From: Oscillospiraceae bacterium
Lineage (GTDB): Bacteria > Bacillota > Clostridia > Oscillospirales > Acutalibacteraceae
Direction of reading: 5' to 3'
NCBI GenBank assembly: GCA_031256825.1
Contig: JAIRPV010000015.1
Coordinates: forward strand, 1 to 64,000
Length of the DNA stretch: 64,000 nt
Part shown: piece after piece, positions 39,543-47,888 of the stretch
Position numbering within the stretch: position 1 is the stretch's first letter
Layout: each line of letters opens with the position of its first letter
Made by a program: the position numbers and the translations under genes
The notes under the pieces: model-generated
Databases searched by the model: none
The model's input: the letters and a program-made list of their open reading frames with translations, nothing else
Told to the model about the DNA's origin: nothing

Positions 39543-40010
39543 TTATTGCTTCCGCCCTTTCTTTGGATAAAAAACAAACAAGCCCGCGAGCACGCCGGAA
39601 AGCCCCAGCACGGCAAGCATCCAGGGCTTTTGCTGGTAATAATGGAACATGCGCCGGAAAGCGGCGGGCTGCCCCAGCACGGCAACGCCCGCGGCAATTG
39701 CCCCCAGCGCGGCCAGCAAAACAGCTCCGGCGGCGGCGTCTTTTGCGCGGGCCGCCAGGGGATGCCGCCCGGGGCTTGCCAGATCCACAGCGGCCTCAAC
39801 AGCTGTGTTAAACGCCTCGGCCGCCAGCACCGCCGCCGCCGCCAGCAGCAAAACCGCCCATTCCGCGCGGCTGACCTGAAACCAGTCGTAAACGGTAAGG
39901 AAGCCAATCATATAGCCGAAGATGGCCAGCTCAAAGCGGAAGTTGCGTTCGCGCACGCAGGCGCGCAGCCCACGGAACGCATAGCGGAAGGAGCGAAAAA
40001 AAGCCTTCAC
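39543..40010 (-). CDS. dgkA: diacylglycerol kinase family protein
   Basis: FRYAFRGLRACVRERNFRFELAIFGYMI, AEAFNTAVEAAVDLASP, AKDAAAGAVLL; GTG start after AGAGGTGA. Confidence 0.9.
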   Translation of the reverse strand: MKAFFRSFRYAFRGLRACVRERNFRFELAIFGYMIGFLTVYDWFQVSRAEWAVLLLAAAAVLAAEAFNTAVEAAVDLASPGRHPLAARAKDAAAGAVLLAALGAIAAGVAVLGQPAAFRRMFHYYQQKPWMLAVLGLSGVLAGLFVFYPKKGRKQ

Positions 40011-40099
40011 CGGATCACCTCTTTGCAAACTCTGCATCAAAATGTTGTGCGGGCGCAGAAAATCAGAAATTAGCTCAGTTTTGCGCTGCCGCGCGGGCG

Positions 40100-40184
40100 G
40101 TACTTTCGCCGCGGCGCGAAAGTACCCAAAGCGCCGCTTAAGGGGTCCTCCGGACCCCCTAAGAACCCCCTCCCGCACGAGGGG
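40100..40184. repeat. three consecutive stem-loops
   Basis: GTACTTTCGC-CGCGGC-GCGAAAGTAC (40100-40125); CTTAaGGGGTCC-TCC-GGACCCCcTAAG (40137-40163); CCCCTC-N6-GAGGGG (40167-40184). Confidence 0.75.
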
Positions 40185-40206
40185 ATCGGGTGGCCTTCGG
40201 CTCAGG

Positions 40207-40331
40207 TTCTGCTTTGTCTGGAACAGGCGTTGCGTTTCCAAATCGGCTCAGCTTCTGCTTCGCCTGGAACAGGCGTTGCGTTTCCAAATCGGCTTACTTT
40301 CTGCTTTGCCTGGAACAGGCGTTGGTCGGCA
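40207..40331. repeat. 46-bp tandem repeat, about 2.7 copies
   Basis: units start at 40207, 40253, 40299: TTCTGCTTYGYCTGGAACAGGCGTTGCGTTTCCAAATCGGCTYAST. Confidence 0.85.
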
Positions 40332-40332
40332 A

Positions 40333-40427
40333 TTTGCAAGATTCCGAAATTCCGGAATACTGGATTTTGCCTCTGAAAAGGGGTCAAAAAACGGTTCGCC
40401 ATTCCGAAATTTCGAACTTTTGCAAAA
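40333..40427. repeat. inverted repeat element with about 25-bp imperfect arms
   Basis: TTTGCAAGATTCCGAAATTCCGGAAT and ATTCCGAAATTTCGAACTTTTGCAAA. Confidence 0.6.
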
Positions 40428-40706
40428 ATAGCGCCGCAAAAAATTTTTTCGAACGCTGCTTCTTTTGTGGAGGATTGTCGCAGGCAATTGCCCTGCAAAG
40501 AGATCCCCTCGCAGGTCAGGTATTTATTATACCATGGGTGGGCAAAAAAAACAAGATATTTTTCCCCCGAGTTTTTCACAGCCGCAACCCGCAAAATCCC
40601 AGAAGCCGCCGCCCCTCTGGCGCGCTCTAAAGTGACAGTTGCCCCCAATTCACAGAGTTTTCCACTGAAACCGGTAAAAACTCCGCCGAAAACCCGAAAA
40701 AAAAAC

Positions 40707-40735
40707 TTGACAAACGCAGAAGAATCAGGTATAAT
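40707..40735 (+). promoter_or_regulatory. promoter for ylxM-ffh region
   Basis: TTGACA-17-TATAAT. Confidence 0.8.
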
Positions 40736-40822
40736 AGCCCTTGCGCGTTTGCGTGTAAAGCAAATTCCTTTACAGAGCGGCTGGCTTTGGCCGCCGAACT
40801 TTTGAGTTGGAAGGTGAGCGTT

Positions 40823-41188
40823 TTGGCAAAGGATTTTTCGATTGCGCTGCTGCTGGATTTTTACGGCGAGCTGCTCACCGAAAAACAGCACGAGTTTTTG
40901 GAATACTATTATAACGAAGACCTTTCGCTGGCCGAAATCGCAAGCAACGAGGGCATTACCCGGCAGGGCGTGCGCGACGCCATCAAACGGGCCGAAAGCG
41001 CGCTTTGCAATATGGAAGAACGCTTGCAGCTGGCCGCCCGCTTCGGCGACATGAAGGCGGGCCTGGAAGACATTATGCGCAGCGCCGAAGAGGTGCACGA
41101 ACAAAACAAACGCTGCGGCCTTTCCCGGGAAATCAACGAAGCTGCCGCGCGGATTTCTGCCACAGCGGAGCGCCTGATCCATGCATAG
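40823..41188 (+). CDS. YlxM/UPF0122-like HTH protein
   Basis: LLLDFYGELLTEKQHEFLEYYYNEDLSLAEIASNEGITRQGVRDAIKRAE; upstream of ffh; TTG start with AAGGTGA SD. Confidence 0.88.
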   Translation: MAKDFSIALLLDFYGELLTEKQHEFLEYYYNEDLSLAEIASNEGITRQGVRDAIKRAESALCNMEERLQLAARFGDMKAGLEDIMRSAEEVHEQNKRCGLSREINEAAARISATAERLIHA

Positions 41189-41276
41189 AAAGAGGGCCAA
41201 CAGAAAAAGCGCCAGCGGCGCGCTGCGCAGGGGAGCGCCTGATTGGCGCATCATCAAGAAAGAGAGGGGCGAATCC

Positions 41277-41738
41277 ATGAAACGAATAACCAAGCGGGTT
41301 CTGCTCCTGATAGTAGCGGCGGCGGTTGCGGCGGGCGGATGTTTGGGTTATCTGCTTTGGCGCGGCGAACACGCGGACACCCATTCTGTTATCATTGACA
41401 TTGGCGTTTCGGAGCGCTTCACCCAAAAAGAGCGGCGTGCGGCCGCAAAGGTGGCGCTGGGCGAACTGAAGGGCTACCGCGGCTGCACGATTCAGGCGAT
41501 TTATTATGACGAAGCCTATTCCATTCGGCAGGCCGCCTCATATATTGACCAGCCGCAATACTCCATTTATGGTCTGGATCCCGAAAACATCATCGTGCTG
41601 CGATCCGATTTTCATGTTTCCGCTGAGGCCGGGGATACCGGTTTTGAACCGAACACGGATGCGATTGGCTGGGACTGGTATTTGATCCGCGACGGCAAAG
41701 ACCAGCCCTGGAAGGAATATAGCCACGGCTGGGGCTGA
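41277..41738 (+). CDS. membrane-anchored hypothetical protein
   Basis: MKRITKRVLLLIVAAAVAAGGCLGYLLW TM then soluble domain; start approximate. Confidence 0.7.
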   Translation: MKRITKRVLLLIVAAAVAAGGCLGYLLWRGEHADTHSVIIDIGVSERFTQKERRAAAKVALGELKGYRGCTIQAIYYDEAYSIRQAASYIDQPQYSIYGLDPENIIVLRSDFHVSAEAGDTGFEPNTDAIGWDWYLIRDGKDQPWKEYSHGWG

Positions 41739-41777
41739 TTTTTCCCGCAGACGGAAACACGAAACGCGAACACGTTC

Positions 41778-41862
41778 TTTGGTTCTTCGCTTCAGCGAAC
41801 GAACAAGAAAGGAAACCAGCTTTGGTTCTTCGCTTCAGCGAACGAACAAGAAAGGAAACCAG
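41778..41862. repeat. 43-bp tandem duplication carrying hairpin and Shine-Dalgarno upstream of ffh
   Basis: TTTGGTTCTTCGCTTCAGCGAACGAACAAGAAAGGAAACCAG at 41778 and 41821. Confidence 0.9.
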
Positions 41863-41864
41863 AT

Positions 41865-43193
41865 ATGGCATTTGAAGGCCTTTCTGACCGGCTGGAGGCC
41901 GCTTTTAAGCGGCTGCGCAGCAAAGGGAGCCTGACCGAAAAAGACGTCCGCGACGCGATGCGCGAAGTGCGCATGGCGCTGCTGGAAGCGGACGTTAACT
42001 TTAAAGTGGCAAGGGATTTCACCAGCCGGGTGACCGAACGGGCCATTGGCGCGCAGGTGATGGAAAGCCTCACCCCGGCGCAAATGGTGATCAAGATTGT
42101 CAACGAAGAATTGATTGAGCTGATGGGGGGCACGCGCACGAAGCTGGCGCAGTCCCAACGGCCGCCCACGGTTGTTATGATGTGCGGGCTGCAAGGCTCG
42201 GGCAAAACAACCCACAGCGCGAAAATCGCGCTCTACCTGAAGAACCAGGGGCACCGGCCGCTGCTGGCCGCCTGCGACATTTATCGGCCTGCGGCCATTC
42301 AGCAATTGCAGGTGGTTGGCGGCAAGGCGGGCGTGCCTGTGTTTGAGATGGGGCAAGAAAACCCGGTGAAGATTGCCGAAGAAGCGCTGAAATACGCGCG
42401 GGATCAAGGCCACGATTACCTGTTTCTGGACACCGCCGGGCGGCTGCACATTGACGAAGCGCTCATGCAGGAGCTGAAGAACATCAAATCCGTGGCGCGG
42501 CCCCACGAAATCCTGCTGGTGGTGGACGCCATGACCGGGCAGGATGCGGTCAACGTGGCGGAGACATTCAACGAGACGCTGGGCATCGACGGGCTGGTGC
42601 TGACCAAACTGGATTCCGACACGCGCGGCGGCGCGGCGCTTTCCGCAAGAGCTGTGACCGGCAAGCCCATCAAATTTGTTGGCACCGGCGAAAAACTGGG
42701 CGATTTGGATGTGTTCCATCCCGAACGCATGGCCAGCCGGATTTTGGGCATGGGCGACATGCTTTCGCTGATTGAAAAGGCCGAAACCGCCCTCGACGAA
42801 AAAAAGACCCTGGAGCTGGAAGAGCGCATGCTCAAAAATAAGTTCGACTTCAACGACATGCTCGAGCAGTTCCGGCAACTGCGAAAAATGGGTTCGATGA
42901 AAGACGTTTTGGGGATGATTCCCGGGTTGGGGAAGCAAATCAAAGACACGGAGATCGACGAGCGGCAGTTCGACAAAATGCAGGCGCTGATTTTGAGCAT
43001 GACGCCCCTCGAGCGCGCCCGGCCGGACCTGATCAACCCCAGCCGCAAGCGGCGCATTGCCGCAGGGGCCGGGCAGCAGGTGGAGGACGTGAACCGTCTG
43101 CTCAGCCAATACAAGCAAATGCAAAAGATGATGAAACAGTTTGGCCGCCCGGGAAAAGGGCAGATGCGCGGCCTGATGCAAAGCTTTCGATGA
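41865..43193 (+). CDS. ffh: signal recognition particle protein
   Basis: GLQGSGKTTHSAKIA, DTAGRLHID, TKLDSDTRGG, Met-rich C-terminal domain. Confidence 0.97.
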   Translation: MAFEGLSDRLEAAFKRLRSKGSLTEKDVRDAMREVRMALLEADVNFKVARDFTSRVTERAIGAQVMESLTPAQMVIKIVNEELIELMGGTRTKLAQSQRPPTVVMMCGLQGSGKTTHSAKIALYLKNQGHRPLLAACDIYRPAAIQQLQVVGGKAGVPVFEMGQENPVKIAEEALKYARDQGHDYLFLDTAGRLHIDEALMQELKNIKSVARPHEILLVVDAMTGQDAVNVAETFNETLGIDGLVLTKLDSDTRGGAALSARAVTGKPIKFVGTGEKLGDLDVFHPERMASRILGMGDMLSLIEKAETALDEKKTLELEERMLKNKFDFNDMLEQFRQLRKMGSMKDVLGMIPGLGKQIKDTEIDERQFDKMQALILSMTPLERARPDLINPSRKRRIAAGAGQQVEDVNRLLSQYKQMQKMMKQFGRPGKGQMRGLMQSFR

Positions 43194-43232
43194 CAATTCA
43201 TTGATAGAACAACAATATTGGGAGGAACAACT

Positions 43233-43475
43233 ATGGCAGTCAAGATTCGTTTGCGCCGCATGGGCGCAAAAAAAGCACCGTTTTATCGCATCGTGGTGGC
43301 GGATTCCCGTTACCCCCGCGACGGCCGCTTCATCGAGGAGATTGGTTATGTCGATCCGCTGAAAGACCCTGCCGAGGTGAAGCTCGACACGGAAAAAGCC
43401 CGCCAGTGGCTCCAAAACGGCGCGCAGCCCACCGACACGGTCAAAGATATCCTGAAGCGGCAAGGCGTACTTTAA
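43233..43475 (+). CDS. rpsP: 30S ribosomal protein S16
   Basis: [42 protein letters not shown]. Confidence 0.97.
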   Translation: MAVKIRLRRMGAKKAPFYRIVVADSRYPRDGRFIEEIGYVDPLKDPAEVKLDTEKARQWLQNGAQPTDTVKDILKRQGVL

Positions 43476-43499
43476 GGCCTTTGAGAAAGGGGTACCCGA

Positions 43500-43736
43500 A
43501 TGAAAGAATTGCTGACCGCCCTGGCACAGGGCCTTGTGGATCACCCGGAGGCTGTGAGCGTTACGGTGGACGAGCCGGACGAGAACGGCGTAAGCACCTA
43601 CCACCTGCATGTGGGCGCGGAGGACATGGGGCGCGTCATCGGCAAACAGGGCCGCATTGCCAAGGCCATCCATACCATTATGAAGTCAGCGGCCATCCGC
43701 AGCCACGAAAAAATCTACGTGGAAATTGACGAGTAG
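43500..43736 (+). CDS. khpA: KH-domain RNA-binding protein
   Basis: GRVIGKQGRIAKAIHTIMKSAA KH motif; between rpsP and rimM. Confidence 0.92.
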   Translation: MKELLTALAQGLVDHPEAVSVTVDEPDENGVSTYHLHVGAEDMGRVIGKQGRIAKAIHTIMKSAAIRSHEKIYVEIDE

Positions 43737-43739
43737 CCT

Positions 43740-44249
43740 ATGATACGGGACTATCTGGAACTGGGCAGCGTTGTTGGCGCCCATGGCCTGCAAGGGGAGC
43801 TGCGCGTTCACCCGGCGTGCGACTCGCCGGCTTTTTGCTGCCAGTTCCGGCGGCTGTGGTTCGATCCCCAGGGGGAGCGGCCCGCAGAGGTTCTTGCGGC
43901 CCGGCCGCACAAAAACGTGGCGCTGCTGCGGCTCAACGGGATCACCACCCTTGAGCAGGCGCAGGCGCTGCGTGCGCAACGCCTCTTCTTCCGGCGCGCA
44001 GACGCTCAGCTGGAGGAAGGGCAATATTTTATTGCGGAGCTGCTGGATTGCAGCGTTATCGACGCGGACAACCCCGCGCTCTGTTATGGCACGCTCTGCG
44101 ACGTTTCGAAAACCGGGGCGAACGACGTTTGGCATATCCGCCGGCCGGACGGCGCGGAAGCGCTGATTCCGGTGATTGCCAGCGTGGTGAAAGAGGTGGA
44201 CGTCGCCAGTGGCGTTATCCGGATCACGCCGCTGGAAGGGTTGTTTTAG
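43740..44249 (+). CDS. rimM: ribosome maturation factor RimM
   Basis: LELGSVVGAHGLQGELRVHP; C-term PRC-like IPVIASVVKEVDVASGVIRITPLEGLF. Confidence 0.92.
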   Translation: MIRDYLELGSVVGAHGLQGELRVHPACDSPAFCCQFRRLWFDPQGERPAEVLAARPHKNVALLRLNGITTLEQAQALRAQRLFFRRADAQLEEGQYFIAELLDCSVIDADNPALCYGTLCDVSKTGANDVWHIRRPDGAEALIPVIASVVKEVDVASGVIRITPLEGLF

Positions 44250-44424
44250 CTTTACCTGGCCGAACACCCGGACGCCGCGCAAGCGAACCGAGTGCTGGGC
44301 TATGACCGCAAAGAGAAGACGTTCACGTTCGCCGAAGAGGGCTGACAGCATTATTTCCCAAGTGTAAATCCCCCCGTTTCGCCCATGCTAACAGGGACGA
44401 AACCAATCGACAGGGGGGAGTTGC

Positions 44425-44634
44425 ATGGCGGAACTGAATCAAAACAACCCTGCCCAAGCGTGGGCGGATTTTGCCGCCACGGGGCGCGTGGAAGATTATC
44501 TGCGTTACCGGGCCGCCGAAAACCGCGCGAACGCCGTGACCGGGGTTTCGGGAGGCAAGTATGCAAACCCAGGCGCTGGTGCTGCGCGCCGCCGAGGCAA
44601 AAGAGTCCGACCGCCTGATCACGGCCCTTTCTAG
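44425..44634 (+). CDS. YqzL-like small protein overlapping recO
   Basis: AQAWADFAATGRVEDYLRYRAAE resembles YqzL AWxxFxxTGxxxxYL pattern; immediately before recO. Confidence 0.5.
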   Translation: MAELNQNNPAQAWADFAATGRVEDYLRYRAAENRANAVTGVSGGKYANPGAGAARRRGKRVRPPDHGPF

Positions 44635-45274
44635 CGAGCGCGGCGTGCTGCGCGCGTTTGCCAACGGCGCGCGCAAACCAAAAAGCCCGCTGCATGCCGG
44701 CACGCAGCCATTCAGCTACGGTACGCTGGAACTTGCGCAGCGGCGCGATACTTATAGCGTAACAGGCGCTCAGGTGCAGGGCGTGTTTTTTGACGGCCTG
44801 GCGGCGGAATTGAGCCGCCTTGCCCTGGCAAATTATTTTGCCGCGCTTTGCGCCGAACTGGCCCCCCGCGAGGAACCGGCCCCGGCGCATTTGCGGCTGC
44901 TGCTCAACGCGCTGCAATTTTTATCGGAGGGCACGCGGCCCCAACTGCTGCTGAAGGCAACGGTGGAACTGCGGCTGCTGCTGTTGGCCGGCTATATGCC
45001 AAACCTGGAGGCCGAGCCGCGGGGAACGGGATATTTGGACTGCGCGAACGGGGTGCTGTCGGCGCGGCCGGGGCCGCATTGCGTGCCGCTGCCGCCCGCC
45101 GCAAGGGCCGCCATGGCGCATATCTGCGCGGCGCCGCTGGAGCGCGCCTTCCGCTTTGCGCTGCCGGAGCAGGCGCTGCGAGAACTTTCATCCGCGTCGC
45201 AGGCCTACCTTCGGTATCAGACGGGCAGGCGCTTCGAAGAACTGCGCTATTGGGAGGAAATTTCGGCTATTTGA
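44561..45274 (+). CDS. recO: DNA repair protein RecO
   Basis: ALVLRAAEAKESDRLITALSSERGVLRAFANGARKPKS N-terminal OB fold; SD GGAGG. Confidence 0.9.
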   Translation: MQTQALVLRAAEAKESDRLITALSSERGVLRAFANGARKPKSPLHAGTQPFSYGTLELAQRRDTYSVTGAQVQGVFFDGLAAELSRLALANYFAALCAELAPREEPAPAHLRLLLNALQFLSEGTRPQLLLKATVELRLLLLAGYMPNLEAEPRGTGYLDCANGVLSARPGPHCVPLPPAARAAMAHICAAPLERAFRFALPEQALRELSSASQAYLRYQTGRRFEELRYWEEISAI

Positions 45275-46124
45275 CCAGTAATTTTTCTATTTTCAGCTGA
45301 TCTTTCTCTGTTTTGCCCAAGCCCAAAAAGCTGTTGCCGCCAAACACCCGATGCAGTTCGCCTGGCCCGTTCAGCCGCACCCGCGCCAAATCCAGCGCGC
45401 CGCCGTTTTGAAACCGCACGGCCTGCGCCGACGATATCTCCACCCTGGGGTAGCACTCCAGGGCGTTTTCTATGGGGATCACACAAAATTCGCCTTGTTC
45501 TATCTGTTCTATTGTTGCACATTGCTGAATATCGTAGCCATTGGCGCGGGTGCGCCGCAACGCCGACAAAACCGCGCCGCAGCCCAGTGTCTGCCCCCAA
45601 TCATGGATCAGCGTGCGAATATACGTTCCGGCGGAGCAGTCGATTTCCATGGTGTGTTCGTCGAGAAGCTCCAGGCGGCTGATTTCGATTTCCCGCGGCG
45701 CGCGCTCCACTTCCAAGCCCTGCCGCGCCAGCGCATAAAGCCGTTTGCCCTCGTGTTTGACAGCCGAGACCATGGGCGGGGTTTGTGATATTTTTCCCCT
45801 GAACGGCGCCAGGGCCGCCTGCATTTGCGCCATGGAAACAGGAATTTTTTTGCCCCCGACAACGTTGCCGATGGTATCCTGCGTATCGGTTACAAGGCCC
45901 AGCTCAAACCGCGCGCGATAGGATTTTGCGCGTTCGGGCAAATATTCGATGAACCGCGCCGCGCCTTCCGTCAAAATCACCAAAACCCCTGTCGCCATGG
46001 GATCCAGGGTGCCGGTATGCCCGGCTTTTTTTAGGCGCAGCGCTTTGCGCACGCGATTCATTGCGCTGAAAGAAGTGACGCCGGAGGGTTTGTCGAGCAG
46101 GATCACGCCGGGCTGCGTCAGCAT
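45267..46124 (-). CDS. truB: tRNA pseudouridine(55) synthase
   Basis: GVILLDKPSGVTSF, KAGHTGTLDPMATGVL, GTYIRTLIHDWGQTLGCGA. Confidence 0.95.
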   Translation of the reverse strand: MLTQPGVILLDKPSGVTSFSAMNRVRKALRLKKAGHTGTLDPMATGVLVILTEGAARFIEYLPERAKSYRARFELGLVTDTQDTIGNVVGGKKIPVSMAQMQAALAPFRGKISQTPPMVSAVKHEGKRLYALARQGLEVERAPREIEISRLELLDEHTMEIDCSAGTYIRTLIHDWGQTLGCGAVLSALRRTRANGYDIQQCATIEQIEQGEFCVIPIENALECYPRVEISSAQAVRFQNGGALDLARVRLNGPGELHRVFGGNSFLGLGKTEKDQLKIEKLLVK

Positions 46125-47134
46125 CCCTGCACCCCCTTGATGGCCTCTTCGACAAAGCCAACAACGCGCCGGATGGTATCTTCCAAAGGCAGTTCGCTGG
46201 CGCAGCCCGCCGCGCGGCTGTGTCCGCCGCCGCCCATGCGCGCGCAGATGGCCGCCGCGTCGACGGTCTCATGGCTGCGCAAAGAAATTTTGTAGGTGCC
46301 GTCGCGGCGCTCGCGCAGCGCAACGCCCACCTGCACGCCCTCGATTTGGCGCGTGCGGGCCACCAGCTTGATATATTCCTCATCGTTGGAGCCGCTTTGG
46401 GCGAACATCGCCTGTGTGACGGCAATCAGCGCGATCCGGCCTTCCGCAAAATAGCGCAGGCCGTCGAACGCAAGGCGCTCCAGCGCCATATAGCTGCGGG
46501 ATTCCGTTTCGAAAAAGGCTCTGTCGAGGGGTTCTGTCTCAACGCCCAGCTCCATGTACCGGGCGGCATAGCGGTGGCTGCGGGCGGTTGTGTTGTAATA
46601 CCGGAAGCAGCCTGTGTCGGTGCTCACGCCTGCATAAAGGCAGGCGGCCATCAGGGTATCCATGCGCACGCCCATCAGATCAATGAGATCCGAGACGATT
46701 TCGGCGGTGGCGGCCGCGCTGGGATCGAGCAGGGTTTCCGCCGCGAAGAGGGTATTGGTGGCATGGTGATCGATGTTCAGGCGCACCTGCCCGCCAAAGC
46801 GCGAAAGCGCCGCCGGGCCAAGCAGATTTTCGTCGGCCACGTCCACGGAAATCAGGAAGCCGGCTGCCGGCTGGCGGTTGGCGCCGTCGTCGGGAGGATC
46901 CTGATTTTTTTCGCCCAAGATCTCGTAGGCAACGTCGGCGCGCATATAGGCGAACATGGCGGGGATGGGATCTTCACAGAGCACGGTGACGGGCTTTTTT
47001 AAAGCGCGCAGCGCATGCGCCAGGGCAAACGCGCTGCCCAGCGTATCGCCATCCGGATGGCCGTGGGTCAAAATCCGCACAGCTTCCGCCGCGCGCAGGC
47101 GCGCCGCCGCTGTTTTCAGGTCGATAAAAATCAT
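46118..47134 (-). CDS. nrnA: DHH/DHHA1 phosphoesterase (NrnA-like)
   Basis: ILTHGHPDGDTLGSAFAL, LNIDHHATN, GGGGHSRAAG. Confidence 0.9.
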   Translation of the reverse strand: MIFIDLKTAAARLRAAEAVRILTHGHPDGDTLGSAFALAHALRALKKPVTVLCEDPIPAMFAYMRADVAYEILGEKNQDPPDDGANRQPAAGFLISVDVADENLLGPAALSRFGGQVRLNIDHHATNTLFAAETLLDPSAAATAEIVSDLIDLMGVRMDTLMAACLYAGVSTDTGCFRYYNTTARSHRYAARYMELGVETEPLDRAFFETESRSYMALERLAFDGLRYFAEGRIALIAVTQAMFAQSGSNDEEYIKLVARTRQIEGVQVGVALRERRDGTYKISLRSHETVDAAAICARMGGGGHSRAAGCASELPLEDTIRRVVGFVEEAIKGVQGC

Positions 47135-47174
47135 GACCACCCCTATCGTTATCCCGCGTTGGTGTTCACAGGTT

Positions 47175-47546
47175 TTATAGAGCTTCCTCTTCTTCCGCCT
47201 CCGGGATGTGCAATTCATCGAGCGTGCGCAAAATCGCCGCGCCTTCTTCGATGGAGTTGTCGGCGATAAAACGCAGTTCCGGGGCCTTGCGCAAATGCAG
47301 GCGGCGGCCCAGCTCGCCGCGCAGCAGCCCGGCGGCGTTTTGCAGACCTTTCACAGCCTCCTGGGCGGCGGCAAGGCCTTCGATGGCTGAAATATACAGC
47401 TTTGCCGAAGTGCCGTCGCCGCTCAGGTGCACGCGCACGACGGTCAGCAGCTTGCCTGCCACGCGGGGATCTTTTAAATCGCGCAGCAGCGCGGTCAGCT
47501 CCCGTTTCATGTCTTCGGCCTGGCGGTTGATGTGATAACTGGGCAT
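47175..47546 (-). CDS. rbfA: ribosome-binding factor A
   Basis: RQAEDMKRELTALLRDLKDPRVAGKLLTVVRVHLSGD; LRFIADNSIEEG. Confidence 0.93.
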   Translation of the reverse strand: MPSYHINRQAEDMKRELTALLRDLKDPRVAGKLLTVVRVHLSGDGTSAKLYISAIEGLAAAQEAVKGLQNAAGLLRGELGRRLHLRKAPELRFIADNSIEEGAAILRTLDELHIPEAEEEEAL

Positions 47547-47567
47547 GATTCTCCTTTATCCCCGCAG

Positions 47568-47888
47568 TCATTCCGGGGCATACGTCACGGCGTTCCCGTG
47601 TTTCGCGTTATTGATTTCTTCTTTGCGCCGGATCACCTCGTCCAGATCAATCGCATAAAGATTCGCGATGGCGATGGCGTAGTACATCACATCCCAAAGC
47701 TCTTCTTCTATCGTATTCTTGAGCTGGCCGGGCGTTTGCGGGCGCAGATGCTTGCGCATGGCGCGGCTGAGTTCACCCACTTCTTCCGCCAGGCACATGA
47801 AGTATAATTCCTTCAGCTCCGGATGGAAGTCTTTTGCCCTGATGTAGGACTGAAGGTAGGCAATTTTTGGGGAAGGTTCCTGGCTCAA
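47568..47888 (-). CDS. MazG-like nucleotide pyrophosphohydrolase
   Basis: CLAEEVGELSRAMRKHL...TIEEELWDVMYYAIAIANLYAIDLDEVIRRKEEIN; TTG start overlapping infB stop (TTGA). Confidence 0.85.
   Translation of the reverse strand: MSQEPSPKIAYLQSYIRAKDFHPELKELYFMCLAEEVGELSRAMRKHLRPQTPGQLKNTIEEELWDVMYYAIAIANLYAIDLDEVIRRKEEINNAKHGNAVTYAPE

Noticed and set aside
40207-40331. Possible CRISPR array
   Set aside because: 46-bp units are contiguous without variable spacers; simple tandem repeat, no cas genes
40202-41293. 363-aa minus-strand ORF across the repeat region and ylxM
   Set aside because: Translates tandem repeats and the antisense of ylxM; no SD or domain; treated as noncoding repeat region
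41835-43673. 612-aa minus-strand ORF opposite ffh-rpsP
   Set aside because: Shadow ORF; ffh, rpsP and khpA are certain on plus
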